The notes below the pieces were generated by a model that searched no databases, was not told where the DNA came from, and was given only the letters and a program-made list of their open reading frames with translations. From Leucobacter coleopterorum (GTDB lineage: Bacteria > Actinomycetota > Actinomycetes > Actinomycetales > Microbacteriaceae), in the NCBI RefSeq assembly GCF_011382985.1, contig NZ_CP049933.1, positions 3,151,552-3,215,551 of the forward strand: DNA of 64,000 nucleotides. The letters are read 5' to 3'. Shown piece by piece: positions 20,879 to 29,703 of this stretch. How positions within the stretch are numbered: position 1 is the stretch's first letter; each line of letters opens with the position of its first letter. The position numbers and the translations under genes were made by a program.

Positions 20879-21321
20879 GACACCGCGATCTCTTCAGGCT
20901 TCGTGTGTTTGCTCGGCGCAACGGCTCGGCGCAACGCCACGAACAGCACGATCATTCCGGCCGTGAGCAGGATGTGACCGATGCCGGCAATGCCCGAGAT
21001 CGCGGCACTTGACGGTTCCCCAAGCACTGTGAGGCTGCCGTGCCACAGCATCATCGACACGGTGACAACAATGCCCGCGTTGTAGAGCCAAAAGAACCAG
21101 CTGAACAGCCTGGGGCTTCGCGAGATCGTAAAGACCTTCTCAAGCAGCAACACAATCAGTAGCACGATAAAGCCGAGAGTCAGCAAGTGAGTGTGCACCA
21201 CTCCGAGCTGGGTGAACTGCCCCTCAGGGAAATCGTTCAGTTTTGTGAACTCGCGGTAAAACACTCCTCCGATGACTCCGGCGAGCATGTAAATAAATGC
21301 GGCATTGACTAGTCTCTTCAC
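20875..21321 (-). CDS. DUF2871 family membrane protein
   Basis: The product has 148 aa and four predicted membrane helices, with the conserved opening AAFIYMLAGVIGGVFYREFT and the segment GVVHTHLLTLGFI typical of DUF2871. GTG at 21321 is chosen as start because AAAGGAT lies 6 bases upstream and the homology begins there; upstream in-frame codons are unrelated. The family has no known function. The histidine pair in VHTH could bind a metal or haem (speculation). It is translationally coupled to the DHA2 exporter and follows a two-component system on the same strand. Confidence 0.82.
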   Translation of the reverse strand: MKRLVNAAFIYMLAGVIGGVFYREFTKLNDFPEGQFTQLGVVHTHLLTLGFIVLLIVLLLEKVFTISRSPRLFSWFFWLYNAGIVVTVSMMLWHGSLTVLGEPSSAAISGIAGIGHILLTAGMIVLFVALRRAVAPSKHTKPEEIAVS

Positions 21322-21364
21322 GAGAAATCCTTTCGTTGTGTGGTTGGAGATGCGTTGCTGGCTT

Positions 21365-21985
21365 TCACAGCAATCCGGTTTCTTGCGCGACGTGAATCGC
21401 GCGCGCTCTGCTATCAACTCCGAGCTTGGTGAAGATATGAGCGAGGTGGCTCTTCACTGTCGCGTCCGACACAAAGAGGGTTTTTGCGATTTCTTTGTTG
21501 GTCACGCCGGTGGCGAGCAGTTGCAGCACCTCTTGCTCACGATCCGTCAACCGCGGCGGTGGGTTGCGCAGGCCCTTGAGTACGCGCGCGGTGAGTTCGG
21601 GCGCAAGCACGGTGTCTCCGGCGGCCGCACGCTCGATGCCGTCGATGATCGCCTCGGGGTCGACGTCCTTGAGCAAGTAGCCTGCAGCTCCCGCCTCAAT
21701 CGCGCTCAGAATCTCGGCGTCACGGTCGAATGTGGTCAGGATCACAACAGCGGGCGGTGGGTCGAGCTTTCGCAGTGCGGCAGTGGTCTCGATACCATCG
21801 ATCCCCGCCCCGAGGCGCAAGTCGCACAGCACCACGTCGGGCCGTAGGTGCCCCGCGAGGGTCACCGCTTCTTCTCCGGTAGCCGCCTCGCCGATCACGC
21901 TGACGCGGGAGCCACCTTCGAGCACCGCGCGCAACCCGCTGCGCACAACCGGGTGGTCGTCAACAAGTAACACGGTGGTGGTCAT
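21365..21985 (-). CDS. LuxR/NarL-family response regulator
   Basis: The product has 206 aa. The receiver domain has DD at residues 9-10, phospho-acceptor D55 (VVLCDLRLGAGIDG) and the conserved lysine in GYLLKDVDPE. The C-terminal LuxR helix-turn-helix (LTDREQEVLQLLATGVTN, ATVKSHLAHIFTKL) binds DNA. Its start overlaps the stop of the kinase gene by 4 bases, so it is the direct partner. The exporter genes downstream on the same strand and the ATCACCC palindrome in front of the kinase make self-regulation and exporter control likely (inference). Confidence 0.93.
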   Translation of the reverse strand: MTTTVLLVDDHPVVRSGLRAVLEGGSRVSVIGEAATGEEAVTLAGHLRPDVVLCDLRLGAGIDGIETTAALRKLDPPPAVVILTTFDRDAEILSAIEAGAAGYLLKDVDPEAIIDGIERAAAGDTVLAPELTARVLKGLRNPPPRLTDREQEVLQLLATGVTNKEIAKTLFVSDATVKSHLAHIFTKLGVDSRARAIHVAQETGLL

Positions 21986-23460
21986 GGGGTTTCCTCTGTC
22001 AAATGATCGGCAAGGGCCGTAGCCGCTTCAGTGGAGCCCGCTGCATCAGCGAGATTCGCGGAACCAGTACTACGCCCCTGCACACGAGTTGGCAGTTGCA
22101 CCGAAACCCTTGTCCCCTTGCCGGGTGTGCTTTCAATTTCAAGTGCACCGCCGAACTCGCGCAGGCGAGCCCTCATGAACCGCAGACCGTAACTCGACGA
22201 TCCCGGCTCAACGGTCTGCTCCCAGGCGGCAGCATCGAAGCCTTTCCCGTCGTCGGTAATGTCAAGACGCACGGAGTCTTCTGCGTCAACCAGGCTCACA
22301 ACAACACGTGTGGCAGCAGCGTGCACTCGCACATTGCCAAGAGCGGACTGCGCCGTGCGCAACAGTGCAACTTCAACTTCAGTGGGCAACTGCGGCAATG
22401 ATTCATCAACGTGCAATTCAACTGTGACACCTGATTCCGCGCTGGTGCGATCAAGGATGCGCTGCAGCGCAGCAGCGAGCGCGTCATTCTCAAGTTCTGC
22501 CGGGGCGAGCGCTGCGACAATCCTGCGCACGTCGGTAAGACTTTCACCGGCAAGCCCCTCAAGCTGCGCGAAGGTGCGGGAGACCTCGGCATCGTCAGCG
22601 CGACTCCTGCCAGCGTGGGCTAATAAACGAATCGACGAGAGTGCCTGAGCGATGGTGTCGTGAATGTCGCGCGAGATCCTGGTTCGTTCTATTGTTGCCC
22701 CCGACTGCCGCTGCGCCAGGGCGAGTTCGTCTTGCAGATCTGCCATTTCTTGCTGCGCACGCGTGAGCGAGGCAAGCAGGCGCTCACGCTCGGCTGCATC
22801 GCTCAGCAGTTGCAGGTACCCGCGCGAGATTCCAAAAGCAAACACCCCGCCAATAAGCGGCCCAAAAATGTTTGCGTAGCTCGTCACGCCGTGATGCACA
22901 ATCGGTGCGATCACCACCACAGCAAAGACAACTGCAGAAAACACGAGCCCCCAGCGAAGACTCAACAGGTGCCCAGCCAGCAACCACAGCAGAAAAGCCA
23001 GCCATACAAACTCCGCCGAAACAGCAACCGCGGCGATCCACAACACCGCAAACCCGATGAGCCAGAGCACACCCGTGGTTCTCGAGTTTGTGCGACGGGG
23101 CAGAACGGCACCCGCCACGTGCCACGCAAGAATTGCGCAACCCGAAATCAACGCAACCGGTGCCGCAACCCCGTCGGCGATCGCGCGGATCACACCGACC
23201 GCGGTGAGCAATGCCGCTATCGCATACTGCCCAACCTCCATTGCTCGCATCGTTTTGGTGACCGCGGCAGGCGTAAACCCAACAGGATTACCAAGCATGA
23301 GCGGCGTGTGAATGAGACTCATGCCTTCATTCTCGCTGAGCCCGCTGACATTGAAGGGTTTTTCGCGGGTGCCGCCGGCAGTGAGAGTTGTTGCCCCCGC
23401 CGAGTTTGCCGCAAGATCCTTCATGTCTGTTAGTCCATCAGGATCGCGCTCGCCAGTCAT
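21982..23460 (-). CDS. Two-component sensor histidine kinase (NarL partner)
   Basis: The product is about 492 aa from ATG 23460. Up to six membrane helices lie between residues 85 and 220 (IAALLTAVGVI, LWLIGFAVLWIAAVAVSA, FLLWLLAGHLL). A coiled segment (LTRAQQEMADLQDELALAQ) and the HisKA_3 motif ISRDIHDTIAQALSSIRLL with its histidine follow, then a HATPase domain ending GSSYGLRFMRARL. The region before the first helix is low in recognisable content and the start is uncertain. The frame is open further upstream, to 23487, but that would run into the palindrome at 23483-23500, so 23460 or a later ATG is preferred. The signal is unknown. Confidence 0.88.
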   Translation of the reverse strand: MTGERDPDGLTDMKDLAANSAGATTLTAGGTREKPFNVSGLSENEGMSLIHTPLMLGNPVGFTPAAVTKTMRAMEVGQYAIAALLTAVGVIRAIADGVAAPVALISGCAILAWHVAGAVLPRRTNSRTTGVLWLIGFAVLWIAAVAVSAEFVWLAFLLWLLAGHLLSLRWGLVFSAVVFAVVVIAPIVHHGVTSYANIFGPLIGGVFAFGISRGYLQLLSDAAERERLLASLTRAQQEMADLQDELALAQRQSGATIERTRISRDIHDTIAQALSSIRLLAHAGRSRADDAEVSRTFAQLEGLAGESLTDVRRIVAALAPAELENDALAAALQRILDRTSAESGVTVELHVDESLPQLPTEVEVALLRTAQSALGNVRVHAAATRVVVSLVDAEDSVRLDITDDGKGFDAAAWEQTVEPGSSSYGLRFMRARLREFGGALEIESTPGKGTRVSVQLPTRVQGRSTGSANLADAAGSTEAATALADHLTEETP

Positions 23461-23482
23461 CACGAGCACGGTGGAAGAAAAA

Positions 23483-23500
23483 ATCACCCGTTTGGGTGAT
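23483..23500. promoter_or_regulatory. Palindromic operator candidate, copy C
   Basis: A perfect inverted repeat, ATCACCC GTTT GGGTGAT, directly upstream of the kinase/regulator operon. It is the best copy of the motif also found at 12744 and 19172. A NarL-type regulator is the likely binder (inference). Confidence 0.6.
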
Positions 23501-23591
23501 GTGCTGCCAAGCGAGAGTTGTCGCCGCCTGACCTTCGGGCTGATCTACCGGATTTGAACAACAACTCACCCGGTCAGATCACACACATTTA

Positions 23592-23624
23592 TGATATCGT
23601 TTATACACAAACTGATATCGTTTA
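23592..23624 (+). promoter_or_regulatory. Direct-repeat operator of the toxin-antitoxin operon
   Basis: TGATATCGTTTA occurs twice, at 23592-23603 and 23613-23624, 21 bases apart (two helical turns), just before the antitoxin ribosome-binding site. A TATACA -10-like element lies between them. Ribbon-helix-helix antitoxins usually repress from such repeats. Confidence 0.65.
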
Positions 23625-23637
23625 AGGTGGTGAACCC

Positions 23638-23910
23638 GTGGCGCAACTCCTCATTCGTCAGCTATCCGACGAGGTGAAAGAAGGGCTGCGCGAGCGTGCC
23701 CGCACAAACGGGCGCTCGATGGAGGCAGAAGCTCGCGCGATCCTCACGGATACTGTCTTCCCTCAGAGCAGCATCGTCATTGAGTACGAGGGACCACTAG
23801 ACCCTGCCACACTCCTTGAACGCTATGGCGTGAAAGTACTGCCAAGGAACTCAGAAGGACGGACCGTCACATACGAAGAGACCCAAGCCTTGATCGACGA
23901 GTTTGTGTGA
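23638..23910 (+). CDS. FitA-like ribbon-helix-helix antitoxin
   Basis: The product has 90 aa, with GTG 23638 preceded by AAGGTGG. The N-terminal part (AQLLIRQLSDEVKEGLRERA, then NGRSMEAEARAIL) matches the Arc/FitA ribbon-helix-helix fold of plasmid-stability antitoxins. The C-terminal tail would wrap the toxin. It overlaps the PIN toxin gene by 4 bases, the standard arrangement. It neutralises the toxin and most likely represses the operon by binding the two TGATATCGTTTA repeats upstream. The type II module may be genomic or a remnant of a mobile element. The family is clear; the exact subgroup is inferred from the MEAEAR segment. Confidence 0.88.
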   Translation: MAQLLIRQLSDEVKEGLRERARTNGRSMEAEARAILTDTVFPQSSIVIEYEGPLDPATLLERYGVKVLPRNSEGRTVTYEETQALIDEFV

Positions 23911-24335
23911 GCAGCTATTTACTCGACACGAACGTGCTGATCGCACTGCTCGACCCCGATCAGCAGTTTCACGAGGCCGCAAACCGCTGGTTCTACGGTG
24001 GTGCAATGCGCAGTTGGCTCAGTTGTCCGATCACGGAGAACGGGGTGATCCGCGTTGTCAGCCTGCCGAAGTATCCACGCAGTCGTCCACCAGTGGAGGT
24101 GATTGAAAGCCTCCGTACACTCCTCGCCGTGGGCAACCACAACCACATCCCCGACGATGTGTCGTTGCTTGACCCTGATATCGACCCACACCGCGTCAAG
24201 GGATCAGCAAAGGTCACCGACACCTACCTCGCGCTGCTCGCACACAGGCACAACGCTCAGCTCGCTACTTTCGATCGCCGCATATCAACTGCGGCACTTC
24301 GTGTGCCGGGCAAGATCTACCAGATACCTGTTTAG
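23907..24335 (+). CDS. PIN-domain ribonuclease toxin, VapC/FitB type
   Basis: The product has 142 aa, starting GTG at 23907 and overlapping the antitoxin gene by 4 bases. The four PIN active-site acids are visible: D7 in YLLDTNVLIALLD, E44 in CPITENGVIRV, D105 in KVTDTYLAL and D123 in LATFDRRI. These bind Mg ions and cut RNA, often initiator tRNA or rRNA (family knowledge). The variant CPITENGVIRVVS and the NHNHIPDDVSLLD insert place it in the TA-system VapC subgroup seen in actinobacteria. It is complete and looks active. The gene is convergent with the decayed SRPBCC gene, 5 bases away. Confidence 0.9.
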   Translation: MSSYLLDTNVLIALLDPDQQFHEAANRWFYGGAMRSWLSCPITENGVIRVVSLPKYPRSRPPVEVIESLRTLLAVGNHNHIPDDVSLLDPDIDPHRVKGSAKVTDTYLALLAHRHNAQLATFDRRISTAALRVPGKIYQIPV

Positions 24336-24340
24336 CCGGA

Positions 24341-24792
24341 TCAACCCTGTTCAAGTTGACCCACCAGCCACTCATTGCGCCTGCGCAACAGCCGGGCCAT
24401 GTATCGGTGCATGAACAGCCAGTCCACGAACCGGCCAAGCACCCGTACGGTGAAGCGTACTCAACCAGGTCGACCATACGCGTTCCCTCCGCAATCGATT
24501 CGAAGCGATGCTCGTGCCACCATCGCGCAAATGGACCGCTCGTTTGCTCATCGACAAAACGATGTGGGCGATCAAACGCAGTAATAGACGAGGTCATCTT
24601 CCAAGAGACACCGAAGTGCTTCGCTCACCAGGTCACACTCTCCCCAGTTCGCATTTCTCCACTCAACACGCCCGCGACTGCGCGCTCACTCGATTCCTGC
24701 ATTGAGGCGGTGTGGGCGTCAACAGACAGACTCAACGCAAAACAGTCCTCGGGTGTCGCCCGAATCACAGTCTCGAGCCGAATCGTTTTCAT
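24341..24792 (-). pseudogene. SRPBCC-family (cyclase/dehydrase-like) protein, broken
   Basis: Reading from ATG 24792 gives a typical SRPBCC start (MKTIRLETVIRATPEDCFAL) and GESVTW. An in-frame TGA at about 24632 follows, and then the frame goes on with AKHFGVSWKMTSSITAFDRP, FVDEQTSGPF and RWWHEHRFE, all family motifs. The expected residue at the stop is arginine (CGA to TGA). A second lesion, a missing base in the run 24442-24444, shifts the C-terminal VLGRFVDWLFMHRYM and LLRRRNEWL out of frame. The repaired length is about 150 aa, as expected. These proteins bind lipids or polyketides. One nonsense codon plus one frameshift makes real inactivation more likely here than for the single-frameshift genes. 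Confidence 0.75.
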
Positions 24793-24897
24793 AGAAGCTC
24801 CTCCTCAAACTAGGACTCTACGCGATCCTCTCCAGCACCCTCCACCTCACTGCAGCGAGGGGTAGCCGAGAGCCCGTGTGAGCCTGCCGCGCTTGGT

Positions 24898-24977
24898 TGA
24901 GTGCACCTGTTACCGACGAGCGTCCAGATTAATCACGCGCTAGCAATCTGGACGCTCGTCGGTAACAGGTGCACTCA
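24898..24977. repeat. Perfect 33-bp inverted repeat with 14-base loop
   Basis: Arms 24898-24930 and 24945-24977 are exact reverse complements. The left arm begins TGAGTGCACCTGTTACC. The stem is far longer than a normal terminator and has no T run. A related but degenerate element lies at 29570-29642. The remaining bases of the 24793-25062 gap show no gene. Confidence 0.9.
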
Positions 24978-25062
24978 TCGGCGGGGTGGCATCGGACACT
25001 GAGCGCCCACGTCGTGAGGCTCACTTCTCGCGCCACCAGCCCCAACGCGCAAAAATGGTGGC

Positions 25063-25473
25063 ATGGGAACCACCAACTACATAAGCACCTTCATTCAGGT
25101 CGCAGAGGACTGCCCCGAGCTCGATGCACAAGAACCACCCCTTGGCAGCAAAGCGCCGTCTATCGCAGAGTTACAGTACCAACTCATCTCGGAGCACCCC
25201 TACGAGCTCACCTCGGACGATGTGCTGTTCGAGGTTCACGCCATTCGCAAGGGCATTCCTGCGGAGAAGAAGCGCGAAGAGCGTGAGGCCTTCTTCGCAA
25301 AATCACAGGCCTGCCTGCGCGCCTCACCTCTCGGCAAGCGTTACGGCTGGGGTGTACACTCGGACGCCGCGGGCAGGGTTGCCCTCGTGCCGCTTGGTTC
25401 AAACGAGTACCGCGCGCTTGCCGAAGACGCCAGCGTGAAACAGCTCAGGGCTATGCGATCGAAACGGGCCTGA
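25063..25473 (+). CDS. DUF6157 family protein
   Basis: The product has 136 aa and is soluble, with no signal or membrane segment. The opening TTNYISTFIQVAEDCP, the PSIAELQYQLI segment and the ending GWGVHSDAAGRVALVPLGSNEY match the DUF6157 pattern known from many actinobacteria and firmicutes. No enzyme motif is visible and the function is unknown. It stands alone between a long palindrome and a convergent chorismate-mutase-like gene, so it gains no clue from neighbours. Confidence 0.8.
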   Translation: MGTTNYISTFIQVAEDCPELDAQEPPLGSKAPSIAELQYQLISEHPYELTSDDVLFEVHAIRKGIPAEKKREEREAFFAKSQACLRASPLGKRYGWGVHSDAAGRVALVPLGSNEYRALAEDASVKQLRAMRSKRA

Positions 25474-25484
25474 TCTCCGTCGCA

Positions 25485-25823
25485 TCAGCCCTGCACCCGG
25501 TCGGTGCGGTGGTGGTCAAGCTCAAGACCAATGAACGCCGTGATCAGTGCCCGGTAGGTGCGTTCTACGACCTCGGCTGATGCCCCAGACGCCTCGGCCA
25601 GACCGCGCACCTTGGAAATGACCTGCTCGACTTTGGCGGGTGCACGCACGGCGTCCTCGTCTTTTTTCAGACTTCCGGCGGCAACCAGCCAGGTCTGACG
25701 CTCCGCAATCAGCTCGACGATGCGTCGATCAAGCGCGTCAATGTTTGCTCGCACCTCTTCAATGGTCGTTTCCTGGACTGTCGTGCGCTCCAGACTAGCG
25801 GGGCCGAGCAGTGCACTCACCAC
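25485..25823 (-). CDS. Chorismate mutase-like (AroQ-fold) protein
   Basis: The product has about 112 aa from GTG 25823. The helical AroQ pattern is visible: IEEVRANIDALDRRIVELIAERQ, then GSLKKDE with the conserved lysine, VRAPAKVEQVI and VVERTYRALITAFI. Such proteins convert chorismate to prephenate, or act as isochorismate-pyruvate lyases; which one cannot be told. It follows the aldo-keto reductase gene by 6 bases in the same operon, an unusual partner. The window holds a close paralogue at 51758-52051, identical at 64 of the 81 core positions I aligned. The true start may be slightly downstream, since the first 15 residues lack family similarity. Confidence 0.82.
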   Translation of the reverse strand: MVSALLGPASLERTTVQETTIEEVRANIDALDRRIVELIAERQTWLVAAGSLKKDEDAVRAPAKVEQVISKVRGLAEASGASAEVVERTYRALITAFIGLELDHHRTDRVQG

Positions 25824-25829
25824 AACAGG

Positions 25830-26821
<992 letters not shown>

Positions 26822-26825
<4 letters not shown>

Positions 26826-27205
26826 GTGTTGACGACCTTTCGTGAGTATTCGTCGATCTTGTAAGAGATCGCGTCGAGACTCGATTGAGTCTCTCTGAGG
26901 TGCTCGATAACCTTCTGCTGGTGTTCAATGAGCAAGTTGAGTCGAGCCTCATTTGTCGAGTCCCCTTGCCTGGCAAACTCGGCATACTGTCGAATCTGGC
27001 CAATTCCCATACCGGTGCTGCGCAATTTCGTGATAAATGTCACCCACCGCAGGTCTCGTTCCCCATACACACGATGGCTTGCTTCCGTGCGCGCCAGCCG
27101 ACGAATCATCAGCCCGGCACGCTCGTAGTAACGTAGCGTGTGCACTGAAACCGTCGTGATTTCTGCCACCTGGGAAATCGAGTATTCGGTTACCGCATCG
27201 CTCAT
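26822..27205 (-). CDS. MerR-family transcriptional regulator
   Basis: The product is about 127 aa from ATG 27205. The N-terminal winged helix is clear ([26 protein letters not shown], shown in part), with the [16 protein letters not shown] wing. A dimerisation helix rich in L and Q follows ([18 protein letters not shown]). No cysteine cluster is present, so it is not a metal sensor; it belongs to the group that controls aldo-keto reductases and similar oxidoreductases. It is the first gene of a three-gene operon and probably activates its own promoter, which has the long 19-base spacer typical for MerR control. The longer frame upstream to 27262 would run across that promoter, so ATG 27205 is preferred. 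Confidence 0.9.
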
Positions 27206-27212
27206 AGCGGCA

Positions 27213-27243
27213 ACACTAAGCCTTCGAGTGCGCTCTAGGTCAA
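27213..27243 (-). promoter_or_regulatory. MerR-type promoter with 19-base spacer
   Basis: On the minus strand, -35 TTGACC (27238-27243) and -10 TAGTGT (27213-27218) are 19 bases apart. The spacer carries a partial dyad, CCTAGAG / CTCGAAGG. An over-long spacer with a dyad is the hallmark of MerR-activated promoters. Confidence 0.6.
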
Positions 27244-27276
27244 GTTGGTTGCAAACTTCCACAGCCCCCAGTCATC

Positions 27277-27819
27277 TCACGCTGGGCCTTCACGCAAATC
27301 GAGCGCATAAAAGAGCTTGTCGTAGCGATTCTCCCCAAACGCCACGAAGCGAGGCAACATGCCATAGCGTTGAAAACCCAGCGACTCGTAGAGCGCAATC
27401 GCCCGCGTGTTGTCGCCGCGTAGGTCCAGGGTCACAACTTCGGTGCGCGTATCGCGAGCCGCCTGAAGCAATTCGTGCATCATCAGCTGACCAATTCGTT
27501 GACCCTGCGATTCAGGAGCGACCGCAATCTTTTCTATATCAACATGCGGGCTGTGCGTCGGTCGCGCGTAACGAGTCCAGTAACCGAGGCCCAGTAGTTT
27601 GCTGCGCTGCCAAGCTGCGACCAGGCATCCATCGCCCTCAGACGAGGCTTCAACAACTCCTCGAAGCAGGCTGTTGACCTCTGCTGCGGACGGCGGACAC
27701 GTCCACCCAAGCGCAGCCCCTCGGGCGACAAGCTCTTGCAACAGGGCTGCCGCTTGCGCAGAGAAGTCTTCTATAAGGTCGTCCGGCCGCACCCGAACGA
27801 TCTCAACGGCATTCTGCAT
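27277..27819 (-). CDS. GNAT-family N-acetyltransferase
   Basis: The product is about 180 aa from ATG 27819. The acetyl-CoA binding motif is visible as IEKIAVAPESQGQRIGQLMMHELL, with the Q/RxxGxG/A-like signature QGQRIG, followed by the DLRGDNTRAIALYESLGFQ motif B, typical of GNAT enzymes. The substrate is unknown. The open frame reaches 27939 but the first 40 residues are low complexity; GGAG lies 12 bases before the chosen ATG. The gene is divergent from the SDR gene. There is no operon partner. Confidence 0.85.
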   Translation of the reverse strand: MQNAVEIVRVRPDDLIEDFSAQAAALLQELVARGAALGWTCPPSAAEVNSLLRGVVEASSEGDGCLVAAWQRSKLLGLGYWTRYARPTHSPHVDIEKIAVAPESQGQRIGQLMMHELLQAARDTRTEVVTLDLRGDNTRAIALYESLGFQRYGMLPRFVAFGENRYDKLFYALDLREGPA

Positions 27820-27940
27820 CTCGCTCACGCACTCCATCATGACACTGCCAACAACGCTTTGGCTGCGGCCGTTGCAGCCACTTGGACCACTTGGACCGCT
27901 TCGGGAAGCAACCCACCAACCACCACGTAAAATGGGCACA

Positions 27941-29520
27941 ATGACCGAGACTCCGGCCGATCCTGAACCCGCTCACGAGGCAGGTGCAGGCACGCAAGCA
28001 ACCACCATCGACCCCGCCGAACTCGATATCGCACTCCGTGTGATTGCCCGGGCGCAAGAACTGCCCACCAATCACGCCGACTTTCTGGCGGTGCGCGAGG
28101 CGACTTCCTCGATGTTTAAGGCCGTCAAGCAGGGGCGTCGTCGCCGCAACCGCGAAGCAGTGGCGTCAGCCGACAGGGCGGTCATCGCGGCCACCGCCAC
28201 CGGTGCCCCTGACCGCATCGACGACGAAACCCGCGGCGTGCCGCTCTCCACCTCAACCGAGGCTCCCAGCGCGGGCGAGCTCATCAAGCCCCGCAACTGT
28301 TACGTCTGCAAACAGCCCTACACTCGGGTCGACGCCTTCTACCACCAGCTCTGCCCGACTGCGCGAAGTTCAGTCACGGTAAACGAAACGCAAGCACCGA
28401 CCTGAGCGGCAAGCGTGCGCTGCTCACCGGTGGTCGTGCCAAGATTGGCATGCACATTGCCCTGCGTCTGCTGCGCGACGGTGCCCACACCACCATCACC
28501 ACACGCTTTCCGCGAGACGCAGCGCGTCGATTCTCAGCCCTGCCCGATGCGGCCGATTGGCTCCACCGGCTGCGCATTGTGGGCATTGACCTGCGGGATC
28601 CGGCGCAGGTGCTTTCGCTCGCCGACTCGGTGGCGGCCCGGGGGCCACTCGATATCTTGATTAACAACGCTGCGCAGACCGTGCGCCGCTCACCGGGGTC
28701 GTACTCGCTGCTCGCAGACGCGGAGGCTCAGCCGATGCCCGACGGCCCGCTGCCCGAGGTCGAGGTTCTGGGGTCTGCGGTGCAGTTGCACCCGCAGTCG
28801 CTGGAGGCCTCGGTTGGTGGGGTGGGGATCCGGGACGGTGTCGACACGGTTGCGGCGCCAGGCGCTCTCGGCACCCTCTCCGGCACCATCGCAGAAGGCC
28901 TTGCTGAGGGTCTTGTGCAAAACCTCACCGGCGCAGAGCTGAGCGAGCTTGCGATGGCCCCCGGATCCTCGTCGATTACCAAACACACCGACGGCACCGC
29001 GATCGACGCGGGTGGACTCGTGCCCGACATGAACCACAGCAACAGCTGGGTGCAGCACGTGCAAGAGGTGGACCCCCTCGAAATGCTCGAGGTGCAGCTG
29101 TGCAACACTACCGCACCGTTTCTGCTGATCAGCCGTCTGCGCGCCGCGATGGTCGCATCGCCCGCGCGCCGCACCTACATCGTGAACGTTTCGGCGATGG
29201 AGGGGCAGTTCGGGCGGCGGTACAAGGGTCCGGGGCACCCGCACACGAACATGGCGAAGGCCGCCCTCAACATGCTCACGCGCACCAGCGCCCAGGAGAT
29301 GTTTGAGACGGACGGGATCCTGATGACCGCCGTCGACACCGGTTGGATCACCGACGAGCGCCCGCACTATACAAAGATCCGCCTCGCCGAGGAAGGCTTC
29401 CACGCCCCACTCGACCTGGTCGACGGAGCGGCAAGGGTGTACGACCCGATCGTGCGCGGCGAGGCAGGCGAGGATCTGTACGGTCACTTCTTGAAGGACT
29501 ACAAACCGAGTCCGTGGTGA
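27941..29520 (+). CDS. SDR-family oxidoreductase with N-terminal CxxC domain (frameshifted)
   Basis: About 526 aa after adding one C in the run 28354-28356. The N-terminal 150 residues are mostly helical and end in CYVCKQPYTRVDAFYHQLCP DC, two CxxC-like pairs that could hold zinc. A Rossmann domain follows: LLTGGRAKIGMHIALRLL, DLRDPAQV, LINNAAQT. Where a classic SDR has YxxxK, this one reads TNMAK (in HPHTNMAKAALNML), so the catalytic tyrosine is replaced by threonine; the rest of the motif is kept. I recognise this as a separate SDR subgroup with the zinc-like N-terminal part. The substrate is unknown. ATG 27941 is chosen; 27932 is also possible. Confidence 0.82.
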
Positions 29521-29569
29521 TGGGGGCGGCCCGCTCCGGTGCGGCCTCTCCCGGCGCGGCCCCTTCCGG

Positions 29570-29642
29570 TGAGTGCACCCCTTACCAACGAGTGCACCCC
29601 TTGCCTACGCGCTGGAAACCTGGGCGCTCGTCGTTAAGGGGG
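29570..29642. repeat. Degenerate palindrome related to the 24898 repeat
   Basis: It begins TGAGTGCACC-CC-TTACC-A-ACGAG, matching most of the first 23 bases of the left arm at 24898, and ends CTCGTCGTTAAGGGG, which pairs with its own left arm. GAGTGCACCCCTT is also repeated directly (29571-29583 and 29590-29602). Confidence 0.65.
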
Positions 29643-29703
29643 CCTCTCGTCGCGCGCAGCGGCCGAGCGCGTCTCAGTAACAAGGTTGCGTCGCCACCAG
29701 CGA

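Noticed and set aside
24356..24865. Open frame of 169 codons on the plus strand
   Set aside because: It is the shadow of the decayed SRPBCC gene, whose minus-strand translation carries clear family motifs.
24898..24977. CRISPR-like or insertion-sequence end
   Set aside because: Only a single palindrome with a short loop; no repeat-spacer series, no transposase and no target duplication.
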